A stretch of DNA of 64,000 bases from Candidatus Onthovicinus excrementipullorum (GTDB lineage Bacteria > Bacillota > Clostridia > Oscillospirales > Acutalibacteraceae): positions 124,001 through 188,000 of the forward strand of contig DVHG01000010.1 of NCBI GenBank assembly GCA_018712345.1, written 5' to 3'. Positions 1 to 8,648 of the stretch are shown here, piece by piece (within the stretch, counting starts at the first letter, position 1; every line of letters begins with the position of its first letter). Below the pieces are notes generated by a model. The model saw only the letters and a program-made list of their open reading frames with translations, ran no database searches and was not told the origin of the DNA. The position numbers and the translations under genes are program-made.

Positions 1-533
1 TCCATCACGCTCTGGTACAGCTTCTGTTTTGCGGGAGTCGTCTCCCAGTCCGTGTTAAACCAGGTGTCATGATTGCCCATGATATATAGCTCGTACGGGC
101 GGGTGTTCTCATCGGAAAAGACGGAATCAAACACCTCTTTATAGGTCTTATAGGAGTATCGGGCACACATGTCCCCGATATCTCCGGCGTGGAGCAGGAC
201 ATCGATGTTCTGCGTTTTGAGCAGTTCGAGCGCGCGCTTGAGATGCTCCCTGTATTTACCGTCGCTCTCCCTCTCCAGCCCCTTGTTGGGCGGGAGTTGT
301 GTGTCACTGATAATGCCGACGCGCAGCGTGCCCTCCTTGTGCGTGGCGATGTTTACAGTCTGCATTTCCTCCGGCTTGACCCGGACGGTCTTGTGCACGG
401 CATAGGCGATCCCGCCGGCGGCCGCGAGCACAACGGCCAGCGCGGTGCAGGCAGCCGCGATGCGGAACTTTTTCGTCTTCAGGAGCGGAACCTTCGCAGC
501 CGTCTGGGCGGCCCTCTCAACTTTCTTTTTCAA
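1..533 (-). CDS. Calcineurin-like metallophosphoesterase, partial (3' end beyond the window)
   Basis: The minus-strand reading begins at a TTG codon (533) with a GAGG ribosome binding site just upstream; no ATG-started frame covers it. The N-terminus is basic and is followed by one hydrophobic segment (about residues 21-40), so the protein is probably membrane-anchored with its catalytic domain outside. The domain then shows the metallophosphoesterase signatures VGIISDTQLP (metal-binding Asp), LLHAGDIGD (GDxxD type) and IMGNHDTW (GNHD). These residues normally bind two metal ions that hydrolyse phosphodiesters or phosphomonoesters. About 177 codons are visible before the left edge. The true substrate cannot be told. 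It lies 41 bases downstream of the MBL-fold hydrolase on the same strand and may share its transcript. Confidence 0.85.
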   Translation of the reverse strand, partial: MKKKVERAAQTAAKVPLLKTKKFRIAAACTALAVVLAAAGGIAYAVHKTVRVKPEEMQTVNIATHKEGTLRVGIISDTQLPPNKGLERESDGKYREHLKRALELLKTQNIDVLLHAGDIGDMCARYSYKTYKEVFDSVFSDENTRPYELYIMGNHDTWFNTDWETTPAKQKLYQSVM

Positions 534-574
534 AAAAATCCCTCACTTCAAAATAAATTCAATAGGTATAATCA

Positions 575-1474
575 TCACATGATATGATTGGTAAAAAGGA
601 TATCACCGCTGTCCGTGAAGGTGGCGATGATGCCGCCGTTGTCCACCGTGGCCTGGAGCGGACAGCGGTGAAAGGCGAGATTGAACTTTACGTGCGGATA
701 GACGGCCGCGCGCCGATTGGTGGCGATGGCATACCGGGGCCGCAGCGCACGCACGAAGCCAAATGTGGTGGAGCCGATATACCCGTGATGGCCCAGCTTG
801 AGCAGATCGATGTGACCGACCTGCCTCGCCACCCGCATCTCATCCCCGGAGAGGTTATCCAGATCTCCGGTCAGCAGAGCGGTACAGGTGCCCTTGGTCA
901 CCCGGGTGACAATGGAGTTGTCATTATCCCCCACCAGCTTTCCGCTGGTATCGTACTCTGTATTGAAAAAATCCAACTTAAAACGGCCCAGCGTTATCCC
1001 CTCCTCAGGGAACTGATCCGTGATCGGAACACCTTTGGCCCTGAGCGCGCTGACCATCTGGTCGTAGACTTCCTGATTATCCCACCGGGTGCGCTCGTAT
1101 CGGTTGATCGTCTCCGGCCGGTATTTGTGCAAAAAAGCCTTTTTGACTGTTACGTCATTGTCGTTTATAATAGTATCAAATCCGCCCAGGTGGTCGGAGT
1201 GTGCGTGCGTCCCGAGGACGAAGTCCAAAACCACTTTGCCCTGCCCGCTGCGTGCGTGGCTTTTAAGGTAGGCGAGCACCTCCTGCTCATATCCCCTGAG
1301 GTTGAGATTGGGCTTGTCCGGGGGATAGTCGCTGTCCTCCGCGGCATCAATCATGGCAAAATGGCTCTGGGATTCAAGGAGGATTGCATCGGAGTGCCCG
1401 GTGGACAAAAAGTGGATTCGATCCACATAGGGGCTGGCGGTAAACGGCTCTGGCCGCATGGAAAATTTGCTCAT
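575..1474 (-). CDS. MBL-fold metallo-hydrolase, ComEC C-terminal-like
   Basis: The protein has about 299 residues with the metallo-beta-lactamase motif THAHSDHLGG (H90, H92, D94, H95), a later LLTGDLD motif carrying the bridging Asp, and LKLGHHG with the last metal-binding His. This arrangement is typical of stand-alone relatives of the ComEC/Rec2 C-terminal domain, which are thought to cut phosphodiester or similar bonds. No signal peptide is evident. The start is uncertain: ATG at 1474 is used, but ATG at 1459 or a TTG at 1531 would also keep the frame, and none has a strong ribosome binding site. It is divergent from rarA and upstream of the metallophosphoesterase. The substrate is unknown. 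Confidence 0.82.
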   Translation of the reverse strand: MSKFSMRPEPFTASPYVDRIHFLSTGHSDAILLESQSHFAMIDAAEDSDYPPDKPNLNLRGYEQEVLAYLKSHARSGQGKVVLDFVLGTHAHSDHLGGFDTIINDNDVTVKKAFLHKYRPETINRYERTRWDNQEVYDQMVSALRAKGVPITDQFPEEGITLGRFKLDFFNTEYDTSGKLVGDNDNSIVTRVTKGTCTALLTGDLDNLSGDEMRVARQVGHIDLLKLGHHGYIGSTTFGFVRALRPRYAIATNRRAAVYPHVKFNLAFHRCPLQATVDNGGIIATFTDSGDILFTNHIM

Positions 1475-1625
1475 GGAAATGAAGGCCCGCTTTCTGCAGT
1501 CAATGAGTAATCTGTTGCCGAATCTGCCCAAAAGTGACAGGGTTCAACACGCTTATACTATCACATTTTTAGAAATTTGTCTATTTATTTCCGGAAAAGA
1601 AAACATCATTTTGAGGTGATTGAAA

Positions 1626-2903
1626 ATGTCCTCTCCGCTAGCAAACAGGATGCGCCCGCAGAGTATTGACGAGATTGTCGGCCAGCGCCATCTGCTCGGG
1701 AAAGGGATGCCCCTGCGCAATATTCTGGAGTCCGGCGAGCTGCCAAACATGGTTTTTTACGGCCCCCCCGGGGTCGGGAAGACAACGCTCGCGCGCATCA
1801 TCGCAGGCAGCACCAAACGCCGCCTGCACAAGCTCAACGGCACATCTGCCTCCACCGCGGATATCAAGGCCATCGTCGCGCAGACAAACCCCATCGAGGC
1901 GCCCAACGGCGTATTGCTCTATCTCGACGAGATCCAGTATTTCAATAAAAAGCAGCAGCAGTCCCTGCTCGAATTCATTGAGGACGGGAGCATCACCCTG
2001 ATCGCCTCCACAACGGAGAATCCATATTTCTATGTCTATCCGGCGATTTTGAGCCGTTCCACGGTATTTGAGTTCAAGTCTGTCCCCCCCGAGGAGATGG
2101 TGCCCGCAGTAGAGCGGGCTTTCCGGTTCATGGAGCAGGAGCGGGACGAGCGGTTTGAGATCGAGGACGGCGTCTGTGCGTATATTGCCCAGGCCTGTGG
2201 CGGCGATGTGCGCAAGGCAATCGGTTCGGTGGAGCTGTGCGTGCTCTCCACCCCCGTGCCCGAAGAGGGAAATTCGCGCCAGATCACGCTTGAAAACGCG
2301 CGGCGTCTGACGCAGAAGAGCGCCATGCGCTACGACCGCGAAGGGGACGAGCACTATGATATTCTGTCTGCCTTTCAGAAGTCCATGCGCGGCTCAGACC
2401 CACAGGCGGCGCTGCACTATCTGGCGCGCCTATTGGAGGCCGGCGATCTGCCATCCGCCACACGGCGGCTGATGGTCTGTGCCTGTGAGGATGTGGGGCT
2501 GGCGTACCCGATGATCATTCCCATCGTCAAGGCAGCGGTGGATGCGGCGCTTCAGGTGGGGCTGCCGGAGGCACGGATCCCGCTGGCGGATGCTGTGGTG
2601 CTGGTGTGCAATTCGCCAAAGTCCAACTCCGCCTATGTGGGGATGGACCGGGCGATCGCGGATATCCGCGCGGGGAAGACGGGGCCCATCCCGCGGACCT
2701 TGCAGAACAAGCACTACGACGGAGCCGATAACCCGAATAAAGGGCAGTTTTATATCTATCCGCAGGACTGCCCGAACCATTGGGTGGCGCAGCAGTACCT
2801 GCCCGATGCGATCAAAAACGCTGTCTATTATGAGTATGGGGACAATAAAAACGAACAGGCGGCGAGGGCCTACTGGGAGACGATCAAACGCGGAGGGAAA
2901 TAG
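1626..2903 (+). CDS. rarA: Replication-associated recombination protein A (AAA+ ATPase, RarA/MgsA family)
   Basis: This 425-residue AAA+ ATPase starts with the conserved family opening LANRMRPQSIDEIVGQ. It has Walker A GPPGVGKTT (residues 46-54), Walker B LLYLDEIQYF, a sensor-1 region around STTENPYF, and the family's C-terminal part with CACEDVGLAYP and NSPKSNSAY. RarA acts on stalled replication forks in the cytoplasm and resembles clamp-loader subunits. ATG 1626 is chosen over the in-frame TTG at 1620 because a GAGGTGA ribosome binding site (1613-1619) is correctly spaced from it. Length and motifs match the family. Confidence 0.95.
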   Translation: MSSPLANRMRPQSIDEIVGQRHLLGKGMPLRNILESGELPNMVFYGPPGVGKTTLARIIAGSTKRRLHKLNGTSASTADIKAIVAQTNPIEAPNGVLLYLDEIQYFNKKQQQSLLEFIEDGSITLIASTTENPYFYVYPAILSRSTVFEFKSVPPEEMVPAVERAFRFMEQERDERFEIEDGVCAYIAQACGGDVRKAIGSVELCVLSTPVPEEGNSRQITLENARRLTQKSAMRYDREGDEHYDILSAFQKSMRGSDPQAALHYLARLLEAGDLPSATRRLMVCACEDVGLAYPMIIPIVKAAVDAALQVGLPEARIPLADAVVLVCNSPKSNSAYVGMDRAIADIRAGKTGPIPRTLQNKHYDGADNPNKGQFYIYPQDCPNHWVAQQYLPDAIKNAVYYEYGDNKNEQAARAYWETIKRGGK

Positions 2904-3096
2904 CGCCTTTCCCAAATCCGCCGAGAATCCATCGCCGGACAGGGCGTTTATTGTATCTATTCTTTTTATAAGGTGAACCATATGTGGTGTCATTTTTTGT
3001 ATGGCAATAGGAAGTAGCAACCAATGAGATTTTCTAACCAGATGCTTATGGATGAATTTCCATAGGCTGTTATTGCTATACAAAAGGAGAGTACTG

Positions 3097-3780
3097 ATGG
3101 AAATTCAAGACAATGTTCTCAAAGAATACTTAAAAAATGTTTATTTTATAACCGGTACGGCTTGCAGTGGGAAGACGACCGTTTCACGTGCGCTCGCCGC
3201 CAAACACGGTTTTGCGGTCTATGATGCGGATCAGGCGTTTGACAGACACAGGGAACTGTCAAACAGGAAGGATCAGCCGGCGATGAACAAGAATTTCAAA
3301 GACGCCGATGTCTTTTTTTTCAGGCCATACAAAGAATATGCGGACTGGCTGGAACAAAACGCCCGAGAGCAGCTGGCCTTTATCCTTATGGACCTGATCG
3401 GGTTATCCCAAAGCCGGGTGGTGATCTGCGACCTGCATTTGACACCGGATGAGGCAGAATGGATTACCGAACCGGATCGCGTTGTCTTTTTACTTCGGAA
3501 TCCCGAAAATATAATTGAAGATTACTGTAACCGCCCAGACCACAGCGATTTCAATCAATTTATTAACAGCGCTTCGGATCCGGTACGTGCCAAAAACAAC
3601 TGTAATCAAACGCTCGCCTATGTAAATCGGGAAAGATATGAAAACGTCAAAAAAAGCCGGTATTTCTGGCTGGAGAGAGATCAGAACAGTACGGTTGAAA
3701 GGACTGTACTTCTGGTTGAAAAGTATTTTGGTTTTGACAGCAGTAGGGGGAGGGGGTATGGTTCCTTGGGAAATCCGTAA
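3097..3780 (+). CDS. P-loop kinase-like ATPase (AAA_17/shikimate-kinase-like fold), function unknown
   Basis: The 227-residue protein carries a Walker A motif GTACSGKTT (residues 20-28) right after a short N-terminal helix, followed by DADQAFD and RVVICDLHL, as in small nucleotide or metabolite kinases. A basic stretch around FLLRNPENI resembles a lid. The start is ATG 3097, with AAAGGAG nine bases upstream; the longer frame from 3052 lacks a binding site. It has no operon partner and is followed by a strong hairpin terminator. Substrate is unknown; a phosphotransferase on a small molecule or antibiotic is possible, but nothing in the sequence decides this. Confidence 0.7.
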   Translation: MEIQDNVLKEYLKNVYFITGTACSGKTTVSRALAAKHGFAVYDADQAFDRHRELSNRKDQPAMNKNFKDADVFFFRPYKEYADWLEQNAREQLAFILMDLIGLSQSRVVICDLHLTPDEAEWITEPDRVVFLLRNPENIIEDYCNRPDHSDFNQFINSASDPVRAKNNCNQTLAYVNRERYENVKKSRYFWLERDQNSTVERTVLLVEKYFGFDSSRGRGYGSLGNP

Positions 3781-3804
3781 TCATTCTGCGTGATTTCCGG
3801 AACG

Positions 3805-3852
3805 GAAAACGGCCGCAGACATGACATGTGTATCTGCGGCCGTTGAACTTTT
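3805..3852 (+). terminator. Rho-independent terminator after the P-loop kinase gene
   Basis: Perfect 11-bp stem ACGGCCGCAGA / TCTGCGGCCGT around a 13-base loop, followed by a short T-rich run, 30 bases past the kinase stop codon. Confidence 0.75.
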
Positions 3853-3902
3853 ATGTGGCATAAATCGTTTATCGGCGTCAGGGTAGTTTATAAATCCATA
3901 TA

Positions 3903-3935
3903 AAACAGACCGGATCATTTTGATCCGGTCTGTTT
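3903..3935. terminator. Perfect palindrome, possible bidirectional terminator
   Basis: Two 15-base arms (AAACAGACCGGATCA and its exact complement) are separated by TTT and flanked by A-rich and T-rich ends, so it could end transcription from either side. Confidence 0.55.
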
Positions 3936-3964
3936 CGCAATGATGTTGTTCTAACAATGCCATC

Positions 3965-4129
3965 TTAATCAATTGATTGAGGGGCGTCTGCAATGAGCGG
4001 TAGCGGATCCCCGTGAAAGATCACATAGTCAGCGTTGGGTAATACGGTAAGCTTGCTGCGGCCTTGTTTGCACATGTCAAGCATGGACGCATTGACGTGG
4101 ATATCGAGCTTGCGCAGGAGGCGGCCGTT
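3965..4129 (-). pseudogene. Possible C-terminal gene remnant, unidentified
   Basis: A minus-strand open stretch of about 54 codons runs between two stop codons. It has protein-like composition (RKLDIHVNASMLDMCKQG, then PNADYVIFHGDPLP) but no upstream start codon with a ribosome binding site. It lies between the palindrome and the DUF6514-like gene. It may be the tail of a lost gene. The family is not recognised, and a chance open frame is quite possible. Confidence 0.2.
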
Positions 4130-4159
4130 TCACCGTCCTGAGGTTAGCGGTGCCGGAAA

Positions 4160-4420
4160 TCACTTTCCGTGATCGCAGAGCCAGTCCTCAATCAGCTCCT
4201 CCGCGTTGCCCGGCATCGCCTGAGCGGAGTGGAGATATAAGGACAGTCTCTTTGCCCGATCAAGATCCAGACCCATTGCACAGCAATACGCATTCCCTTG
4301 TTCGGAATTTTCATTATGAACAATTTTTATGCCATACCCGCCGTGGATCCGATCCGGCAACACATAATACTCCAAAACAGATCTTCCCATGCAAATTTGA
4401 ACTTCTGACTCCATCCCCAT
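4160..4420 (-). CDS. Small DUF6514-like protein
   Basis: The 86-residue protein has a beta-rich N-terminal half (VLEYYVLPD, YGIKIVHNE) and a C-terminal helical half ending in EELIEDWLCDHGK. This resembles the DUF6514 family of Firmicutes, whose members are short, cytoplasmic and uncharacterised; the assignment is from memory of the family pattern. ATG 4420 is preferred because AAAGGGGA lies about seven bases upstream. A consensus promoter (TTGACA, 17 bases, TAAAAT) precedes it. Four cysteines (residues 10, 45, 46 and 83) are present. Confidence 0.6.
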   Translation of the reverse strand: MGMESEVQICMGRSVLEYYVLPDRIHGGYGIKIVHNENSEQGNAYCCAMGLDLDRAKRLSLYLHSAQAMPGNAEELIEDWLCDHGK

Positions 4421-4481
4421 ACACTTTCCCCTTTGTGTTAACATTAAACTTGTTTTAATTTTAATATTCACAACAAATATT

Positions 4482-4510
4482 ATTTTAGCCAAGTATTAAG
4501 CAGATGTCAA
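4482..4510 (-). promoter_or_regulatory. Sigma-A type promoter of the DUF6514-like gene
   Basis: On the minus strand, TTGACA and TAAAAT are separated by exactly 17 bases, about 60 bases upstream of the start codon. Confidence 0.75.
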
Positions 4511-4900
4511 CTATAAAATTCAACAAATAATTACCTCTAATTTTAGGCAATAATTTCACAGAAATTAACGTCACTTTTCCACGTTTTCCGTCAGAAAATC
4601 CTCAAAATCTGCCTTTTGTGTATTTTTTTATGCACCAAATCAGTTTTGGATATATAGTCTATTTACAATGAATTTTTTGTGTGCAATTTCACAAGAAATT
4701 TTTCAACAGGAATGTTAAAAAAATTCCGCCCCAAGGTCTATTCCCACTTCTGAAAATCGTCAAAAAGTATATGTAAAATTTTTAAAATGGTATCGCGTTC
4801 TGAAAAGACAAGGATGGTTGTGTTCCGCCGGCGGTGAAAAAACAATAAGGATGGGGATAGCATATTGGGTGTACTTGATCCATTCCACTGTTGGCATATG
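4511..4900. other. AT-rich intergenic stretch without a gene
   Basis: About 390 bases are much richer in A and T than the neighbours, with many T and A runs. No open frame with a ribosome binding site and no clear RNA gene was found. It separates the small DUF6514-like gene from the convergent end of the aldolase gene. Confidence 0.5.
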
Positions 4901-4903
4901 CAT

Positions 4904-4930
4904 AAAAAAACGCCCCATTTGGGGCGTTTC
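4904..4930 (-). terminator. Terminator after the class II aldolase gene
   Basis: Minus-strand stem AACGCCCC / GGGGCGTT with an AAAT loop is followed by seven T, directly after the aldolase stop codon. Confidence 0.85.
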
Positions 4931-4936
4931 AGGATA

Positions 4937-6157
4937 TCACTTGTTTTTCTGCTTGGAATATTTCGTTTTATAGATAAAACGCATCAGCCGTGTCTCAATG
5001 GGATTGATGGGTTTTGGCTTGCCGAAAAGCGAGCCGCCCACCATGCACTTGCACTGCTTTTCCACGATCATGCGCACCGCGTGGGCATCGTATTCATTGG
5101 ATCCGCAGCAGAGCGCACCGTTATCCTTGAGCAGAACGGCGTCACGCCCGCGGAGCGCCCGCGCAACTTTGCCCGCCGTAGCCAAAGTGGATTTGGGATC
5201 AAAACGGGAGCAGCGTACTGTGGCGCCGCAGATCTGAGCAAAATCGTCAATCAGCGGCTTAATCGTGCGGCCGATAAGGGATACCGCGATGACATCCCCA
5301 TCCTTGGTGTGAAGGATGGCGTTGATATCGGGCCGCCGGTTGTAGATGGCGCAGTGAAGATCCGCCTCAGGCGGGCACTCGCCGACAAGCGCGTTGCCGG
5401 TCTTCAGGTCGATCGTGCCAACGACCTCCCCGTTTTTATCGAGGAGATTGAAGATGCCGGAATCACGGATACTGTCGTACGCGCACACCTCCCGCGCATC
5501 TTTCCCTTTCGCCTGACGGTTGGCCAGGAAATACTCGCGCACGCTCTCCCATGTCTCCGCTGCGGAGCAGGTGAGGCCGGCGCACTTTTTAAGCAGGAAC
5601 TGAGCGCAGACTTTTTCCAGCTCGTTGGCGACGGCGAAGGCGTCCTCATAGGACTCGCCCACGCATACGGCGCCGTGGTGGCGCATAATGGCCGCTTTAC
5701 TGTCACTCCTGGTAAAGGCGGCGACAACGCCGGCCCTCAATTTGCCCGTCCCGGGCAGTCCGTAAGCAGCCATGGGGACGTTATCCCCAATGATCTCCGC
5801 ACTCTTACCGGTGATATTGTTGATATCACAGCCGATCGCGCTGATGATGGAGGCGTTGAACTGGTGGGTGTGGATGACAAAGTTGACATTCGGGCGCAGC
5901 TTATAACACTCCGCGTGAATGCCCTTTTCGGAGGAGGGCTTGATATCGCCGTCATAGGAGCAGTCCGCGATATTGACCAGGACGATCTCCTCCGGAGTCA
6001 GCGTCTCATAAGCCCGTCCGCTGGGGGTGATCACGAACTGCCTGTCATTGACGCGGCAGCTGACATTGCCCCAGGTGCGCGCAATCAGGCCCGTCTCGAC
6101 CAGCTTTTTGCCGGCCTCAATGACGAGCTCGCGCGCCTGTTGAAGCTCCATATCCAT
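4937..6157 (-). CDS. Class II aldolase/adducin family protein with two tandem domains
   Basis: The 406-residue protein is about twice the usual length (about 210) for the fold. The first domain (about residues 5-200) keeps the zinc site of fuculose/ribulose-phosphate aldolases: E77, HTH at 96-98, and H161 in RHHGAVCVG. The second (about 215-390) has the fold's pattern but reads HTK and KDNGALCCG at the matching places, so its metal-binding histidines are lost. It probably supports structure or assembly. The start at 6157 gives seven bases to the GGAG site; ATG 6163 would be too close. It follows the aminotransferase on the same strand by about 95 bases and probably belongs to its operon. Likely reaction: aldol cleavage or epimerisation of a phosphorylated sugar. 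Confidence 0.85.
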   Translation of the reverse strand: MDMELQQARELVIEAGKKLVETGLIARTWGNVSCRVNDRQFVITPSGRAYETLTPEEIVLVNIADCSYDGDIKPSSEKGIHAECYKLRPNVNFVIHTHQFNASIISAIGCDINNITGKSAEIIGDNVPMAAYGLPGTGKLRAGVVAAFTRSDSKAAIMRHHGAVCVGESYEDAFAVANELEKVCAQFLLKKCAGLTCSAAETWESVREYFLANRQAKGKDAREVCAYDSIRDSGIFNLLDKNGEVVGTIDLKTGNALVGECPPEADLHCAIYNRRPDINAILHTKDGDVIAVSLIGRTIKPLIDDFAQICGATVRCSRFDPKSTLATAGKVARALRGRDAVLLKDNGALCCGSNEYDAHAVRMIVEKQCKCMVGGSLFGKPKPINPIETRLMRFIYKTKYSKQKNK

Positions 6158-6251
6158 TTTCATTCTCCTTTGCGGTATATTTCAGATATCCGAATGGAAA
6201 CGGGCCCGCCCGGACGGGCGGGCCCGCAGAGAAATCCGTACTGGTGCCTGC

Positions 6252-7730
6252 TTATTTCTGCATGACAGTGATGTTCTCAAACACGCGGTCGAAGCGGGCC
6301 AGCGCGTCGTCAATCATCTCCTCGGTGTAGGCGGCGCTGGTGTACAGGCGGCTGCCGGCCAGCGTTACGAGACCCTCCGCCATGTAGGCGGCGCCGTAGT
6401 GCTCCATCTCCTTCTTGCGGATGCTCGTCTCGTCAAGAATGTGCGGAATCTGCCACGGCTTTTTCCAGTTAATGGCGAAGTGCATGGTGCCGAGCGTCTC
6501 CAGATGGCAGATGGAGCCCTGGTTAAACGCGACGAAGGGAAGGTTGCGCTTTTTAATGATCTCCTGGAGGCCCTTGGTGATCCTGTCGCCCATCTGACCG
6601 GCCTTCTGGCAGGCGTTCTGCTTCTCGATCTCCTCCAGGGTGTAGTAACCGGCCACGCAGCTGATGGGTGTACCGGCCATGGTGCCGCCGACAAGCGCCT
6701 TGTGGACCTTGTCGCCCGTCTGAATGCCGGCGGAGAGGTACTTCATGTACTCCTTCTTACCGCCGACACCGCCCGCGCCCGGATAGCCGCCGGCGATGAC
6801 CTTGCCGAAGATGGTCAGGTCGGGGGAGACGCCAAAGTAGCCCTGCGCGCCGGCCATGCCGATGCGGAAGCCGGTGACGACCTCATCGAAGATCAGCAGT
6901 GCGCCGTACTTACGGCACAGGCGCTCAACGCCCTTGTTGAAGTCCTTATCCAGCGGACGGGTACCGCTCTCAGGGCCAACAGGCTCAATCATAACGGCCG
7001 CCGTGCCGCCGTGGAACTGGTTCCTGCGCAGCACGCGCTCCAGGGAGTCCAGATCGTTCGGGAAGAACTCCTGTGTATGCTTGAAGATGTACAGCGGAAC
7101 GCCGTGCGCCTGGGTGAACTTGGAGCCCGGCACACGGATGCCGTACGCGAGCTGATCGCTCCAGCCGTGATAGGCGCCGCCCATCTTGACAATGTTCTTT
7201 TTCTTGGTGGCCAGCCGGGCGATGCGGATGGCGACCATGCATGCCTCAGATCCGGAATTGAGCATACGGAACATATCCACATTTGGCACGCTGTCGCAGA
7301 TCTTCTTAGCCAGCCTGTATTCAAATTCATGGAACAGTCCGGTGGAAGGGCCGCAGGTGTTCAGGCAGTCAATTACCTGATCGCGGACAACCTTCGGGTT
7401 GGAGCCGAGCACCGTGGGGCCGCCCGCCTGAAGGAAGTCATAGTACTCATTGCCGTCAATATCGTACAGCTTGGCGCCGTCCGCCTTGGTGAAAACGAGC
7501 GGGAAGGGGTAGTTGAAGGCCAGATTGTGCTGGACGCCGCCGGGGATGTAGTTCATCGCCTCGTCGATCATCGCCTTGGACTTCTGACACTTTTTCGCAT
7601 AGTACTCGTCCTCGTACTCCTTGAGCTTTTCGGGTGCAATGATGTACGGCGGCTTTTTGATCAGCTCGTCAAGCTGCTTGGTGACGGCTGCCGCATCATG
7701 GTACTCCGAGATTGCAAAACGGTTGTCCAT
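6252..7730 (-). CDS. Class III aminotransferase (PLP-dependent; glutamate-1-semialdehyde aminomutase-like)
   Basis: This 492-residue fold-type I PLP enzyme has the substrate-side motif NSGSEACMVAIRIAR, the cofactor Asp in LLIFDEVVTGFR, and the PLP lysine K310 in IFGKVIAGGYPG. The motifs most resemble glutamate-1-semialdehyde aminomutases. It is longer than HemL (about 430) owing to an N-terminal extension (residues 1-55) rich in Lys and Tyr. The start ATG 7730 has an AGGAGG site at ideal spacing; the longer upstream frame lacks one. Its promoter region faces the TetR gene and contains a candidate operator. No other haem gene is near, and the neighbours are sugar enzymes, so a catabolic role on an amino- or keto-sugar is more likely than tetrapyrrole synthesis. 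Confidence 0.88.
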   Translation of the reverse strand: MDNRFAISEYHDAAAVTKQLDELIKKPPYIIAPEKLKEYEDEYYAKKCQKSKAMIDEAMNYIPGGVQHNLAFNYPFPLVFTKADGAKLYDIDGNEYYDFLQAGGPTVLGSNPKVVRDQVIDCLNTCGPSTGLFHEFEYRLAKKICDSVPNVDMFRMLNSGSEACMVAIRIARLATKKKNIVKMGGAYHGWSDQLAYGIRVPGSKFTQAHGVPLYIFKHTQEFFPNDLDSLERVLRRNQFHGGTAAVMIEPVGPESGTRPLDKDFNKGVERLCRKYGALLIFDEVVTGFRIGMAGAQGYFGVSPDLTIFGKVIAGGYPGAGGVGGKKEYMKYLSAGIQTGDKVHKALVGGTMAGTPISCVAGYYTLEEIEKQNACQKAGQMGDRITKGLQEIIKKRNLPFVAFNQGSICHLETLGTMHFAINWKKPWQIPHILDETSIRKKEMEHYGAAYMAEGLVTLAGSRLYTSAAYTEEMIDDALARFDRVFENITVMQK

Positions 7731-7818
7731 AGTGTTACCTCCTGTTTCCTGATAATATAGTAAACCTAAAAGAATTGCAGAACAAAAGCTCCGTCCGCGG
7801 GCGGTCCGCTCCATCAGA

Positions 7819-7836
7819 GGTGAATCGCCGCTCACT
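7819..7836 (-). promoter_or_regulatory. Candidate TetR operator upstream of the aminotransferase gene
   Basis: On the minus strand AGTGAGCGGCGATTCACC is an imperfect palindrome just downstream of a TATACT -10 element (7842-7847). It shares AGTGAGC...TCAC with the site in front of the TetR gene. Confidence 0.5.
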
Positions 7837-7952
7837 TTTACAGTATATCATATTCCTGCGGTAGTTGAAAGGGCTTTTTATACCAAAAAAGAGCAGTATT
7901 TTTTAGTGAACATTGTTATGTACACCTACAAACGGATATGTTACAATAATGA

Positions 7953-7970
7953 AGTGAGCACCGGCTCACT
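7953..7970 (+). promoter_or_regulatory. Candidate TetR operator upstream of the regulator gene
   Basis: AGTGAGCACCGGCTCACT has exact 7-base arms around ACCG. It lies just after a TACAAT -10 element (7942-7947) and 21 bases before the start codon of the TetR gene, which suggests autorepression. Confidence 0.6.
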
Positions 7971-7991
7971 CCATTTGTACGGGAGGAGACC

Positions 7992-8648
7992 ATGGAACAC
8001 CTGCACTGTAAGCCCACTTTTTTGAATATTTCCGCCCAGAAACGGGAGAAGATTCTGTCCGTCGCCACGCGAGAATTTTCGGAGAACGGGTTTGAGAATA
8101 CCAACATCAACCTCATTGCAAAAAAGGCCGGCGTGAGCGTCGGCTCCCTCTATAAATATTTTGACACCAAGCGCGAGCTGTTTTTGACGGTGGTCCAGGC
8201 CGGGATCCGGCAGCTGGAGCAGACGCTTGAATTTGTCTATCAATCCGACGAGCCCATCCTCGCCAAGCTTGAGTCCGTCATCCGGTCTATCCAGCGGACC
8301 TCGCGTGACAGCGAACTGATCCGGCTTTACGGTGGAATTTCCGCACAGGAGAACGCCGATCTGGCCCGGGAGATCGCCCGAGATATGGAAGGGGTATCCG
8401 CGCGGATTTATAAGGAACTGATCCGGCAGGGTCAGGCGCAGGGGGAGATCCGACCCGATATTGATGCCGGGATGGCGGCATTTATGCTGGATAATATCTT
8501 TATGTCTTTACAGTTTTCATACGCCTGCGAGTACTATGAGGAGCGCTTCCGCGTGTACGCGGGGGAGGATATTCTGGACCGCGATGATTTTGTGGTCGGC
8601 CAGATCGTGAAGTTTGTGAAATCTGCGCTGCAAAGGCAGGAGGAATAG
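7992..8648 (+). CDS. TetR/AcrR family transcriptional regulator
   Basis: This 218-residue regulator has the TetR N-terminal DNA-binding domain (about residues 15-62): REKILSVATREFSENGFENTNINLIAKKAGVSVGSLYKYF contains the helix-turn-helix and the family's typical YxYF end. The C-terminal part is a helical ligand-binding domain with low conservation. GGAGGAG lies at proper distance from ATG 7992. It is divergent from the aminotransferase and immediately upstream of the sugar kinase (the next ATG follows its stop codon). It probably controls both transcription units through the two related palindromes in the shared promoter region. Its ligand is unknown. Confidence 0.9.
   Translation: MEHLHCKPTFLNISAQKREKILSVATREFSENGFENTNINLIAKKAGVSVGSLYKYFDTKRELFLTVVQAGIRQLEQTLEFVYQSDEPILAKLESVIRSIQRTSRDSELIRLYGGISAQENADLAREIARDMEGVSARIYKELIRQGQAQGEIRPDIDAGMAAFMLDNIFMSLQFSYACEYYEERFRVYAGEDILDRDDFVVGQIVKFVKSALQRQEE

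Noticed and set aside
3781-3993. 70-codon minus-strand frame after the P-loop kinase gene
   Set aside because: It runs through two strong hairpins and has no recognisable start signal or protein pattern.
4865-7760. Two long + strand frames across the aldolase and aminotransferase genes
   Set aside because: Both are antisense shadows of genes with complete motifs and good start sites.
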